Assembly (NCBI GenBank): GCA_949316495.1
Contig: OX439008.1
Coordinates: 11,852,032 to 11,916,031, forward strand
Source of the DNA: Amphiduros pacificus
Taxonomy: Eukaryota > Annelida > Polychaeta > Phyllodocida > Hesionidae
Length of the DNA stretch: 64,000 nucleotides
Reading direction: 5' to 3'
This document shows, piece after piece, positions 1 through 15,369 of this stretch. Under the pieces are notes generated by a model. It worked only from the letters and a program-made list of their open reading frames with translations. It ran no database searches and was not told the DNA's origin. Position numbers and translations under genes: made by a program. Positions within the stretch are counted from its first letter, which is position 1; the number at the start of each line of letters is the position of its first letter.

Positions 1-3328
<3,328 letters not shown>

Positions 3329-4399
3329 TCATCTCATGCAAATGGATTCCACAACATTATCACAGCTGCTAGTTCTAATGAGGACGTGCGTGGCTGCACT
3401 CGATGAGCTACTGCCCGGGTTGCGGGCTTCTCGAGTAGGGCCACAAACGGTTAGCCTCCAGGCGGCGTGGAACTCCCTGCTACAAAGCAAGAAGGCTACA
3501 ACATTACAAAAGCCTTGCATATAAGACAATGTCTCCACCACCCGCATTATTGTCACATCTCGCTCCGTGATCTTATCTATGTGATCGTAGTATGTCTCCG
3601 CAATCTGATACGGGAGCTGACAGATGAAAAAGAGCAAGGCGAGCAGAACGGAAGTGAGGATACGCCGAGCACCCTTCACTTTGTCGTGGGGGCTGTAACT
3701 GCGACACATGTGACGTATCATGTTGGCAAACATGAATAGCATGAACAAGAAAGGCCCAATAAACACCACCAAGAAATCGGAAACGAGGAAAATGACCCTG
3801 AGAGTGGAGAAATAATCCATCACATTGTTTACACAGCACTGTCTGATGCTCAAGTTCCGGTCATCCTGAGGGTCCATGGGGAGGATTCGGGAGTCATTCA
3901 CTATCACCTTCCATATGTTGTAGGCCGCACCACTGAACCACACAAAGTTCAGATAAAACATGCAACGCCCGGTGAGGAAGGAGGGCGAGCGGGGGTGAAG
4001 GAACTTGTGGTACCGATTGAGAATCATCCCGAAGATTGAATACATAATCACAGATTTAAACCAAAAGCTCAGATATCGGATCATTTTGCACATGAAGAAA
4101 GGCCCTTTTTGCATCTTTGTGGAAGTGTTTAGGTAGTAAACGAGGTGCACCGGTTGGACAGTGGCGGCGATCAGTATGCTCCCCACTGCCACGGACACTG
4201 TGCATATGTTATGTGTAGTCCGTGCTTTCTTCTGTCCGCATATAAAGTAAATCATGTAAACATTGCCGAGAATGGTGAGGCAGATCAGCACAATGTTGAT
4301 GACCAGAAGGCTGTACTCAAGGCTGATAATATGGTAGAACTCATACGGGTTGGCAATATCGAGAAAATCCCCCTGTACTATCTCATCGTGGATATCCAT
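3329..4399 (-). CDS. Rhodopsin-like (class A) G-protein-coupled receptor, single exon, orphan
   Basis: This 356-residue protein has seven hydrophobic segments and the class A framework. Seen: TM1 with GN at 45-46; TM2 about 66-90, proline 83; TM3 starting at Cys104 and ending in NRY (128-130); TM4 with Trp154; Cys188/189 in extracellular loop 2, which could bond Cys104; TM5 with Pro216; TM6 with FFICQLPY (257-264); TM7 ending in NVVAF (299-303); a Ser-rich cytoplasmic tail. Three class A signatures are altered: the sodium-site Asp of TM2 (position 2.50) aligns with Ser74, DRY is NRY, and NPxxY is NVVAF. CQLP replaces CWxP. It should act at the plasma membrane through G proteins; the ligand is unknown. 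The ATG at 4399 has A at -3 and G at +4, and no in-frame ATG lies upstream before a stop. The frame is intact, so it looks like a live intronless gene, though an upstream noncoding exon is possible. The CQLPY pattern recalls peptide or chemokine-type receptors, but I would not name a subfamily. Confidence 0.9.
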   Translation of the reverse strand: MDIHDEIVQGDFLDIANPYEFYHIISLEYSLLVINIVLICLTILGNVYMIYFICGQKKARTTHNICTVSVAVGSILIAATVQPVHLVYYLNTSTKMQKGPFFMCKMIRYLSFWFKSVIMYSIFGMILNRYHKFLHPRSPSFLTGRCMFYLNFVWFSGAAYNIWKVIVNDSRILPMDPQDDRNLSIRQCCVNNVMDYFSTLRVIFLVSDFLVVFIGPFLFMLFMFANMIRHMCRSYSPHDKVKGARRILTSVLLALLFFICQLPYQIAETYYDHIDKITERDVTIMRVVETLSYMQGFCNVVAFLLCSREFHAAWRLTVCGPTREARNPGSSSSSAATHVLIRTSSCDNVVESICMR

Positions 4400-4425
4400 T
4401 CTTGTCTCATTCTTGTTGCTACCAT
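4378..4425 (-). promoter_or_regulatory. Possible uORF overlapping the GPCR start
   Basis: An ATG at 4425, 26 nt upstream of the GPCR start and in another frame, opens a 15-codon frame that runs over the main ATG and stops at 4378-4380. Its context (G at -3, G at +4) is good. If the transcript includes this region, the uORF would be expected to reduce initiation at the receptor ATG. Transcript extent is unknown. Confidence 0.3.
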
Positions 4426-4892
4426 TCCTCTCCTTTGCTTTTCTTCATTTTGTTGTCAAATATCTGTATTCAGCGAATTAAATGAAAGCCAAATGTTTTG
4501 CAGTGTGATATCCCGGGTAGATCAATATCCGCCAGCCTTTCCTTTTGCCAGTAAAAGTGAAGTGGAATTTCTGGAGGAAATCAGCGAAAATGTTGAACTG
4601 TCATAACCCTGAAAAAAACAGAGAATAATAAATATATAGACAATTCATGAAACTATAGATTTTTTTTTCATTATATATAACAATAAAGGCCAAACAATGT
4701 GTAACATCTCCATGATGAAAAATTCATATGTAGGCTTAATGCATATTTCTACATACTAGTTCAAATGTGATAGCATTTCCTGGAATGGTGTTTGCATCTA
4801 AACAGGTTGATATCACGGACCTTTCAGTAAGAATGTGAAAAATGCTAAGAAACTAATCTGGTCTTTATTACGAGATACATATAGTGAGACAG
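4426..4892. other. Upstream region of the GPCR gene
   Basis: This short noncoding stretch lies between the GPCR 5' end and the large minisatellite. It should hold a 5' UTR and perhaps the promoter or a splice acceptor, but no TATA box or other element can be called with confidence. Confidence 0.3.
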
Positions 4893-7195
4893 TAAGGTAT
4901 GCCATATTGTGAAACACTAACCTGGGCAATATTGTGAAACACTAACCTGCACCATATTGCGAAACACTAACCTGGGCCATATTGTGAGACACCAACCTGG
5001 GCCATATTGTTAGACACCAACCTGGGCCATATTGTGAGACACTAACCCGGGCGGCCATATTGTGAGACACTAACCTGGGCGGCCATATTTTGAGACACTA
5101 ACGTGGACCATATTTTGAGACACTAACCTGGGCCATATTGTGAGATACTAACCTGGGCCATACTGTGAGACACTAACCTGGGCCATATTGTGAGACACTA
5201 ACCCGGGCGGCCATATTGTGAGACACTAACCAGGGCGACCATATTGTGAACACTAACCTGGACCATATTGTGAGACACTAACCTGGACAGCCATATTGTG
5301 AGACACTAACCTGGGCGGCCATATTTTGAGACACTAACCTGGGCGGCCATATTTTGAGACACTAACCTGGACCATATTGTGAGACACTAACCCGGGCGGC
5401 CATATTGTGAGACATTAACCAGGGCGACCATATTGTGAACACTAACCTGGACCATATTGTGAGACACTAACCTGGACAGCCATATTGTGAGACACTAACC
5501 TGGGCGGCCATATTTTGAGACACTAACCTGGGCGGCCATATTTTGAGACACTAACCTGGACCATATTGTGAGACACTAACCTGGGCGGCCATATTTTGAG
5601 ACACTAACCTGGGCGGCCATATTTTGAGACACTAACCTGGACCATATTGTGAGACACTAACCTGGGCGGCCATATTTTGAGACACTAACCTGGACCATAT
5701 TGTGAGACACTAACCTGGGCCATATTGTGAGACACTAACCTGGGCGGCCATATTGTGAGATACTGACCTGGGAGGCCATATTGTGAGATACCGACCTGGG
5801 CCATATTGTGAGACACTAACCTGGGCGGCCATATTGTGAGACACTAACCCGGGCGGCCATATTTTGAGACACTAACCTGGACCATATTGTGAGACACTAA
5901 CCCGGGCGGCCATATTGTGAGACACTAACCAGGGCGACCATATTGTGAGACACTAACCTGGGCGGCCATATTTTGAGACACTAACCTGGACCATATTTTG
6001 AGACACTAACCTGGGCCATACTGTGAGACACTAACCTGGACCATATTGTGAGACACTAACCCGGGCAGCCATATTGTGAGACACTAATCTGGACAGCCAT
6101 ATTGTGAGACACTAACTTGGGCGGCCATATTGTGAGACACTAACCTGGGCGGCCATATTGTGAGACACTAACCTGGGCCGTATTGTGAGACACTAACCTG
6201 GACCATATTGTGAGACACTAACCTGGACAGCCATATTGTGAGACACTAACCCGGGCAGCCATATTGTGAGACACTAATCTGGACAGCCATATTGTGAGAC
6301 ACTTACCTGGGCGGCCATATTGTGAGACACTAACCTGGGCCGTATTGTGAAACACTAACCTGGACCATATTGTGAAACACTAACCTGGACCATATTGTGA
6401 CACACTAACCTGGACAGCAATATTGTGAGACACTAACCCGGGCAGCCATATTATGAGACACTAATCTGGACAGCCATATTGTGAGACACTAACCTGGGCG
6501 GCCATATTGTGAGACACTAATCTGGACAGCCATATAGTGAGATACTAACCTAGGCGGCAATATTGTGAGACACTAATCTGGGCGACCATATTGTGAACAC
6601 TAACCTGGACCATATTGTGAGACACTAACCTGGACAGCCATATTGTGAGACACTAACCTGGACAGCCATATTGTGAGACACCAACCTGGGCCATATTGTT
6701 AGGCACCAACCTGGGCCATATTGTTAGACACCAACCTGGGCCATATTGTTAGACACCAACCTGGGCCATATTGTTAGACACCAACCTGGGCCATATTGTG
6801 AGACACCAACCTGGGCCATATTGTTAGACACCAACCTGGGCCATATTGTGAGACACCAACCTGGGCCATATTGTTAGACACCAACCTGGGCCATATTGTG
6901 AGACACCAACCTGGGCCATATTGTGAGACACCAACCTGGGCCATATTGTTAGACACCAACCTGGGCCATATTGTTAGACACCAACCTGGGCCATATTGTT
7001 AGACACCAACCTAGGCGGCCATATTGTTAGACACCAACCTGGGCCATATTGTTAGACACCAACCTGGGCCATATTGTTAGACACCAACCTGGGCCATATT
7101 GTGAGATACTAACCTGGGCGGCCATATTGTGACACAACGACCTGGGCGGCCATATTTTGACACAACGACCTGGGCCACATTATGAGACACTGATT
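4893..7195. repeat. Large minisatellite, 25/28-bp units, about 85-90 copies
   Basis: The basic unit is 25 bp, of the form CCATATTGTGAGACACTAAC followed by CTGGG. Many units carry an extra 3 bp (CGG or CAG before CCATAT), giving 28 bp. The left part (to about 6690) mixes both unit lengths and the GAGACACTAAC variant. The right part (about 6690-7095) is a homogenised run of 25-bp units with TTAGACACCAAC. A higher-order block of about 189 bp repeats near 5202 and 5391. Because 25 is not a multiple of 3, three units make a 25-residue open frame, which explains the repetitive open frames here. Degenerate copies fade out to about 7345. Confidence 0.95.
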
Positions 7196-8428
7196 TAGAC
7201 CATGAGAAACACTGAGAAACATTAGGGTCACTTCATGAGCAATCAACCAAGGCCATAATCGTATTGAGAAACATACCGGAGCCATGTTATCAGCTTCCAA
7301 CCAGAGTCATGCCATACATTTCTCACACAGGCCATGTTGCCAGCTTTACTCAGCAGCACATTGCCAGACTAAGAACATTATATGATGAGAGGATTGCAAA
7401 CAATCATTGCATTTCTACAGCATATCAATTGACAATAACGGACAAGACAAATAACGTTTGCAAATATGGTGTAAAAACAGTATTACCGCACAGAATTAAT
7501 CGGTCTTTGGTTGACCAATACAGCCTGTTTTCACCGTTTTTTGTCTAGTCAAATATTGCCATCTTGGTTTCATGGTCTATATTTTAATATTTTTGATATA
7601 TGTAGCACTTTTTGTGCGGGTTTTTGTATATTTGTTGAATATTTAGATCTGAGAATAATAAATGTCATCCTCTGTGATGACTATATTTATATCAATACGT
7701 GGATTAAATGAATTAAGCTTTTGGATTCCACTCTTGATATGGACAAATACCTCTGTCATGCTTTATGATAGAGAAATAGAAATATCCGTATCTGTATTAT
7801 TTCTAAAACCAATTATTCTTTGAATCGGGTAGGGCATTGAGCCTCATTCACACACTTCTACTAGACGTTACATAGCCTAAGTGATGCAATGGCCTTTAAT
7901 ATAAACAAGATGTGCAGCTGTTGATATATGGCATTCTGCAACATAATTGTGGTGTGCCCCAAGCTTTCAGAGAGGTAAGATGTCTCCTGTGAAATAGTGT
8001 CATCAGTAATTAACTCATGACCGTGCTCAGATCATTTGACATCCATGCAAGCTCAGCAGATTGTCAAAGAGGGCTATCATTAAAAACATGCAGGGGAGTT
8101 GCAAGTATTCAGATAATACTGAAAAATATTTATCTATAGATACTGTTGTGAGGCCAGAACTGAGTAACTGACAAAATTATGAACAACAGTATAGTGCAGT
8201 AATTAGAAAAGTGACTAGACGTGACTTGATGTGCCTTGACGTGAATCCCTTAAAAGTATTGTAGTATGTACAAGTTTTACGCAGAACCTCAAAAGTGACA
8301 GCAAACAAAATCATAATAAGATCAGGAATTTCCATTTGTAAGTTGGGAATACGCCATACAGTTAATATAACATTGAGAAGACAGAAAGTATCAATGGGTA
8401 GAAAATGCTTACTCTGCATTAAAATACG
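7196..8428. other. Noncoding stretch with decayed minisatellite edge
   Basis: The first 150 bp contain degraded matches to the neighbouring minisatellite unit. The rest is AT-rich and shows no exon, RNA gene or mobile element I can recognise. Confidence 0.5.
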
Positions 8429-8686
8429 GAAAGAGCATCAGACATAGGGAACAAAGAGCATCAGACATAGGGAACAAAGAGCATCAGACATAGGGAACAA
8501 AGAGAATCAGACATAGGGAACAAAGAGCATCAGTCATAGGGAACAAAGAGCATCAGACATAGGGAACAAAGAGCATCAGACATAGGGAACAAAGAGCATC
8601 AGACATAGGGAACAAAGAGCATCAGATATAGGGAACAAAGAGCATCAGTCATAGGGAACAAAGAGCATCAGACATAAGGAACAAAT
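8429..8686. repeat. 23-bp tandem repeat, about 11 copies
   Basis: The unit is AAAGAGCATCAGACATAGGG followed by AAC. Copies are almost perfect; the visible variants are GAGAATC for GAGCATC, CAGTCATAGG, CAGATATAGG and ACATAAGG. The high homogeneity implies recent expansion. Confidence 0.95.
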
Positions 8687-10210
8687 CTCATCTGATATCG
8701 TTTTTTTAAAACGACCAATCAACTATAAAAGTATATTCTTTACTGAATAGAATTAAAGATGAGTCAGGTGTAAGGTTAAAAGTCAAAGGTCAAGTCCAAT
8801 GTAGTAATTTCTGTTCTCAAGCTGAATGTGAAATATATATCTAATTATGGGAAAGCTATCATTATCGTAATTATATTTCCTCATTATCTTAGTTTGTGAA
8901 GCTGAAACCATACAAATCTTTTCAAAATGTCGGTTCTTACTGAAAGCATGTAACGGTTATTAACATTATTTTAGATAACGAATGTTGCTTTCAGATACAC
9001 AAATATTGAATGTTTACGCATTGAAACATAAACAAAAGTATATTTTTTCGTATCTAAATAAAAATCCCTAACCCTGATCTCTGTGCATAGATATCCTGAT
9101 TAGAGTGGGTGTGTCATTTAAATGGGTTTAAGGGAAGCTATTTGTGATAAAGGATCAATGCATTTTTACCGCTTCAAATGAAAGATTTCCAATTTACCAA
9201 AAGAAGTAAGTCACTGGAAACACATTTTATCCAAAATTAAAATAACATTAAAAAGCATCACTGAAAAATCACAGGGTTTGGTTTCTTTCCGCCGTTCTTA
9301 GTATTCATGAATATTAGGTTTTTCCGTCTGTAATCTTCATGCAAAATTCGGAAATGTATATCTTGAATATCCTGCACTTTGATGAGGAACGGTTATCATC
9401 GACATTGGCATGCTTAATGAGACATTTAGATCATGATATGTCATATTTCCTTTCTTCAAAACAATAGGACTGTTAAGGCAAAATTATATGGCTCACAATT
9501 TTTTTTTCAATCTATTTGTTTCATACATTTCCCAAATTTAATTAAACAAAATCCACAACTCTTTTTTTATAATTCTGTAAATTCATTATTTAAATAGTTA
9601 AGTACATTTATTTATTTTTAGAAAAATTAGAAATATTTATTTTTGCATAACTATTATCATTCACACTTTCGGAATGGACGTGTTTATTATTTCAAAAATG
9701 TAGATTTATAACCTTCTCTAGGATTTCAAGAATCCGATTTTAGAAGATGTTTCAAGTGGGCTTTTTCATGATTTAGGTAAATGTGCTTTGTTTTTACTTT
9801 TTTGCTTTCGGTGGGTTTCACTAATAAATGGGCTACCGTTTTTCTGTGTAAGAGTGATGCATAAACAAGGTTAAAGTGTAAAGTCCCAGTGAGTTCCCAA
9901 TGCACAGAGCGCAAATCTAATACTGTAAGAATGAGCGACAAGTGTAGTCCGCTCATTCTCTGACATTTACTCTCAGACTGTGGAGTTGGGGATGTGATCC
10001 ATGACTCTGAGGCCTGGTGCACGACACAGCTTTCTCATATACTTAGCCTCAAAAGACGCCACTCGAGACTCTAATCCTTTGTGAATACCACTGTCAGACA
10101 CAGAAATTGAGAAACCTGAGTAGAATTTTGAAAACACTGTGTAAGTTTGGCTGTTAAGACATCGCGAGTATTAATATGTTTAAATAACTTTCTTGGTGTA
10201 GCCTCCTTTA
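8687..10210. other. AT-rich noncoding stretch
   Basis: No coding or repeat structure is recognisable. The part from about 9840 to 10090 is somewhat richer in GC but has no long frame of protein-like composition. Confidence 0.5.
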
Positions 10211-10258
10211 ACCCCCCGCCCCCCCCCCCCCCCAAAAAAAAAAAAAAAAAAAGAAAGA
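10211..10258. repeat. Poly-C / poly-A tract
   Basis: A run of about 22 C (one G interruption) is followed directly by about 19 A and then AAAG repeats. This could be a decayed retroposon tail or plain low complexity. No element body was recognised on either side. Confidence 0.9.
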
Positions 10259-11389
10259 AAAAGAATGTGTATTTCTGCTTTATTTTATACTAATAGGCTA
10301 AATATTAAATTTGGCATCAGAAGAGTTGCAGTATTGTTTTAATTTAAGATCAACTATGAATAAATAATGGTCATAATCATAAAATGGCGAGATAGGTTAT
10401 TAGAACTTAATTTGGTCAGAATACCTTCCTAGTGCTTTGATTTGATAACCCATAAAAGGCATAGGCTCACGCCAAGAACAAGCATCGGTCTGCAGGTGTG
10501 AACTTATTATGTTTTCTCAGGCCGATGTCTGTGCCATCTGAAGAAAATGACCTCCCTGGCTTGTTTTACAATATCTGCCGTTTTAATGGAGGTGCTTAAT
10601 GGATGTCTCACTGCTAAGTACATGATAGGATTATGTATGTACAGAGTAGATAGAGGCACAGCTCTGAGACTGATTTGTCGTGTATGATGTACTCCTAGAA
10701 AAATGTACTCCATACGCATTGCTCGCCTATGTGTTTATAAAGCAATTAGATGCAGAGCCAGAAGCCCATCTCCCCTCTCTCTTAAGGCTGCCTTCAATAT
10801 CACAGAAGCCCCATATCGAAATAATTATATATCTTATTCAATGTGATATATATATTAATATCTAGATATTCATACGTCACGAGAGTTCTCGGTAACATTT
10901 TCCTCAGACCAGATGTATGCGTTTACATCCAATTTGATTGTGCAATTCTTTCAATAATGAAAGGTCCTGCTAATTAATAATTTTCTTAAGGATAATCCGT
11001 CACAAAAGGTTAATCTTACCACTAAACCAAATCTCAGATATATACACGTGGAGATGGTCAATAATTACAACAGCTGCAATTTTCTCATCCAAGAGAATGC
11101 ATCAATTGTACCTTTTCTGGCGTATCTAGTAAACTAAAAACTGTATTAATAAATTTGAGAGAATCGATTGATTCTCGTGTCAACAACCCTGGATGCTATA
11201 AAATCAAGTGGGATTTAGAGCTCTGTTAATATATATTCATTTTACAGGATAGTTTTTCATCTAAATCATGTTTTAATAAACTTCTAAAAAGTGAATTACA
11301 ACCTATTCGCAGTTGTATGTATATACATCTTTAACATGATGCAGGCAACCACTTGTATTTGTACATAAATCTTCTAAAGTGTGGTCAGA
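10259..11389. other. Noncoding stretch
   Basis: No gene is seen. The interval 10440-10820 is less AT-rich and non-repetitive, which would fit a conserved noncoding element, but nothing in the sequence alone proves it. Confidence 0.4.
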
Positions 11390-12340
11390 TAGGTATAGGG
11401 AGTGCTTAGTTCGTAGGTCTTGTAGGTATAGGGAGTGTTTGTAAACCTGACCAGTTAGGTAAAGGGGGTGTTTGGTAATAGACCTGACCAGTTAAAAACA
11501 GGGGGTGTTTGGTAATAGACCTGGCCAGTTAAATACAGGGGGTGTTTGGTATGTAGGCCTGACCAGATAGGTACAGGGGGTGTTTAGTGGGTGGGCCTGA
11601 CCAGTTAAGTACAGGGGTGTTTGGTATGTAGGCCTGGTCAGTTAAGTGAAGGGGGTGTTTGGTATATAGGCCTGACCTGTTAAGTACAGGGGTGTTTGGT
11701 ATGTAGGCCTGGTCAGTTAAGTGAAGGGGGTGTTTGGTATATAGGCCTGACCTGTTAAGTACAGGGGTGTTTGGTATGTGGGCCTGGTCAGTTAAGTATA
11801 GGGGGTGTTTGGTATGTAGGCCTGACCAGCTAAGTACAGGGGATGTTAGGTGGGTGGGCCTGACCAGTTAAGTACAGGGGTGTTTGGTATGTAGGCCTGA
11901 CCAGCTAAATAAAGGGGGTGTTTGGTAATAGACCTGACCAGTTAAATACAGGGGGTGTTTGGTAATAGACCTGGCCAGTTAAATACAGGGGGTGTTTGGT
12001 ATGTAGGCCTGACCAGATAGGTACAGGGGGTGTTTGGTGGGTGGGCCTGACCAGTTAAGTACAGGGGTGTTTGGTAAGTAAGCCTTGTCAGTTTGGTACA
12101 GGGGGTGTTTGGTATGTAAGCCTTGTCAGTTTGGTACAGGGGGTGTTTGATATAAAGGTCTGGCCAGTTCAGTACAGGGTTGGTGGGTGTGGGGGTGTTT
12201 GGTATGAAGGTCTGACCAGTTCAGTACAGGGTTGGTGGGTGTGGGGGTGTTTGGTATGAAGGTCTGACCAGTTCAGTACAGGGTTGCTGGATGTGGGGGT
12301 GTTTGGTGTGTGGGTCTGACCAGCTAAGTACAGGGCAGAT
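11390..12340. repeat. Minisatellite, unit about 38-40 bp, about 24 copies
   Basis: Units read GGGGGTGTTTGGTATGTAGG then CCTGACCAGTTAAGTACA with variants (ACCTGGCCAGTT, GCCTGGTCAGTT). Pairs of units form higher-order blocks of about 76 bp near 11630-11780. A multi-unit block near 11480-11610 recurs near 11930-12060. The right end (from about 12170) shifts to a longer variant with GGTTGGTGGGTGTGG. The array is strongly G-rich on the plus strand, with many runs of 4-5 G. Confidence 0.95.
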
Positions 12341-13544
12341 GTGACAGGAGAGCGAGGAATGCGATCACCTCATTCATCTCAGGTGATCAGATGTCGGAGA
12401 ATCACAACTAATGATGAGGCCTCCCGCTTACAAATAAGACAACACCATAGCTCTGGCTGCAGACACTCTGAGGCATATTCTGTTCCCAGGATGCAAATAT
12501 TGCTCAGGAAGGAAGCGGACCAGAATAAACCTTATTAAACAAACAACCAGGACTACAAGGCCGACATATTATTTTTAAGAGCATATTCTGTAACGTAGTT
12601 GCGTGTGTCAAAGACATTTCCAATCAATTTCTGTAGTGCAATGACTGATGATCGTTTATAGTGACGGGAAATGGAGAAAGAATGCAATTTAACGGATGAA
12701 AGCAGTCTCAAATATAGTTTGTACACGAATAAGGTAATTAAAGATTTATAATCGGAGTGAAGAGCCCATAATCAACCAAATTGGTGTTGCAACTGAGAGT
12801 GGTGCTGTCCTAAATGAAAGGTAAGAGTATCTTCAAAATTAACCCTCAATACCAGGTTTTGTTTTCATCAAATGATTCTTGAATAAGTTGTTGAAGACAT
12901 GATACAAGCCTCAGTTATCATCATCTCTATCCCATAATAAAGCATGTTTATAACATTAAAATATTGATAGGATAATCCTATATACACAAAGATCTTTTAT
13001 TAAGATTGTATATGCGTGTGCAATCACATTCACTTGTTATCGCAAAAGTACGTGTTTAGGAAAGGGAATCTTGCTCAGGCAACTAATTCATGGTTTTCTT
13101 GTTTATTTTGATTTTTCACAGCTTATTTCCCACATGATAAATGTCACGATATGCATTCATGAAAAACACTTACTATTGTTATGGCTACAATGTTCCGTAA
13201 AGACCAGTAGGAGCATATTACACAACATATTGTGGCATATTCATATTGTACCTACTTGCTGGCTTATTTATTGGAAGATGCAACCCCAGCCGCCAGGATT
13301 ATTACTGGAACAATGCAATAAAGAAGAATACACAACAAACTAAGGAGGGATGCAATAATATCGTGTAAAAAGCATGCATCATGATTGAGATGGGTTTAGT
13401 ATATTCACAAGTAGTAATAACTCAACTTCTATTTGTAACAGACATCTGTGTCAATTAATCTGCGTATCAGGAGAGGTAATATATAAGCGTTAGATGATAT
13501 AATGTTTCACAATTCAAGCATAAACACCTATATGTTAAATCTGA

Positions 13545-13580
<36 letters not shown>

Positions 13581-15369
13581 TTCTATGAGACCTAGTGAAT
13601 TATATATTAACATAACAATAGTCTACTGTAAAAGGACGTGAAAGAATATGATATCTTTTGTCTGCTATTCACGCGGGTAAATTATTTCCATGTAAGATGA
13701 GTACATTTTCCACTTTGGATCCGATGACACGTTTAAAGCTTGTTATTTGCAGCTGATTTGGTTCAGGAGGGTATTTTTAAACCGCATGTTTATTGCTTGC
13801 TTTAACGCAGATTAGAAGCGTTTGATGTACTGATTAATCACCAAAACGAGGCTCTATCGCCAAGATTAAAACGGACGTAGACATTACTCGTACCAAATTT
13901 AAAATCATCATTTAAACACCTGAACAGGAAATTCAGTGAAGCCATACAATCCATAGCTATTATCTTGGAATCAGAAATAAAAGATTGCAGATTCAATGAG
14001 ATTAAAAATGACTGCTTCCAATTTATGTCAAACATCCGCCTAGAAATAATTAATGATGTTTATTTTCTTGGATTTAATTTTGTAGGTTAGTTTTATAGCT
14101 TGATTTTGGAGTAGGATGAATTTTGAATTAGTATTTTTTTTGTCTATCAAAGTCAGATCATGAGCAAGTGTCTTCCATGAAATACTTCAGTTATGAAATA
14201 AGTGTTTAATGAGTAACGTATTGATAAATGCATTACGTCACTTAAGCAATGCTTGATGATTCTTTGAAATGTTCATGTAATCTACACTTTAAAGAGAAGT
14301 CTTAAAAGGTTTTGTTTTGTTTGTCAATCAATATTTCACCATCCAATATTAGAACAGCAATATACATAAATGGCTTTGACTACTTCTTCCAAACAAACAA
14401 TAATCATAATTCTTAATGAAACCTATATTTGAGCAGGATTGGGTATCTTGACGTGTTATTTGCCTTAGGAAAATATCCTAAACTTTGAAAGGAAAGTACT
14501 TGGAATAAAATCAGTGTGGGAGATATTAAAAAGTTGAATGGGGCATGATTGCAAAAGCATTCGCGCGTATTATGTTCCATTGTGATACTGGTACACTGTA
14601 AAAAAAATTGTGTTTTTATTGCACTTTCTACAGTACCTAATACCAGTATCCATTGCTGTCACAGCTTTTTGTACTGTAAATGATGGTAACATTTCATTAA
14701 TGTAACATCTACTGCATTAATTTCTGGTATATTAATCTATAATCACACAACCAGATAGAATATAATGAAACAATCCAACCTTTTGAATATGTAATCCATT
14801 ATTTATCAGCCTATCTCTTCACATCGTTTGTTAATTGTTGAACTGCACCTTAAATCCAACCATTTTAATGTAACAAATTTTAACAGAAACAGAATTGTGA
14901 ACTTCCACCTTTTGCAATGGTTTTAAAAGAGATATCTCAGGAGTTATTTCATGAGATTTATAGGGAGAATTTCTATTACAATAGCAAACATATATCAGTT
15001 GGACGTCCATGTTACATCTTTAAATCTATATCTGTAATAATATACAGCAAAGGGTACTCAAGATCAAAGTTTGTTCTTACAACAAAAGTCCCATGCACAA
15101 ATAAAGCAACTTTTGCTGTAATTTAACAGCTACAACTGTTTAGAGTGCAGCCAAAACCTTTTTTCGTGAAAGCACTAAAGTCAAGATATGCCTCAATTTT
15201 ATTTTCAGAATCAAACATTTGCATCATGTTCTGGGTATATATAACAAACTATATTGTCCATCCATTGTTTTTTCATGATTTGCGCAGAATATCTTAAGTC
15301 CGGAACACATCTGAATGATATTTCAATTCAAACAAGTGCCTTCGGCTGGGAAAAATGAGGGATGCTGTT
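12341..15369. other. AT-rich noncoding stretch with TA tract
   Basis: A TA run lies at about 13547-13578. Otherwise there are no recognisable exons, RNA genes or mobile elements. Short open frames here (for example near 13071-13343) lack family motifs. Confidence 0.5.

Noticed and set aside
4145-4606. 153-codon plus-strand frame
   Set aside because: Antisense to the GPCR and its 5' region; composition and lack of motifs show it is a shadow.
6774-6959. Repetitive frame MAQVGVSQYGPG
   Set aside because: The 25-bp minisatellite reads through as a 25-residue period; no coding evidence.
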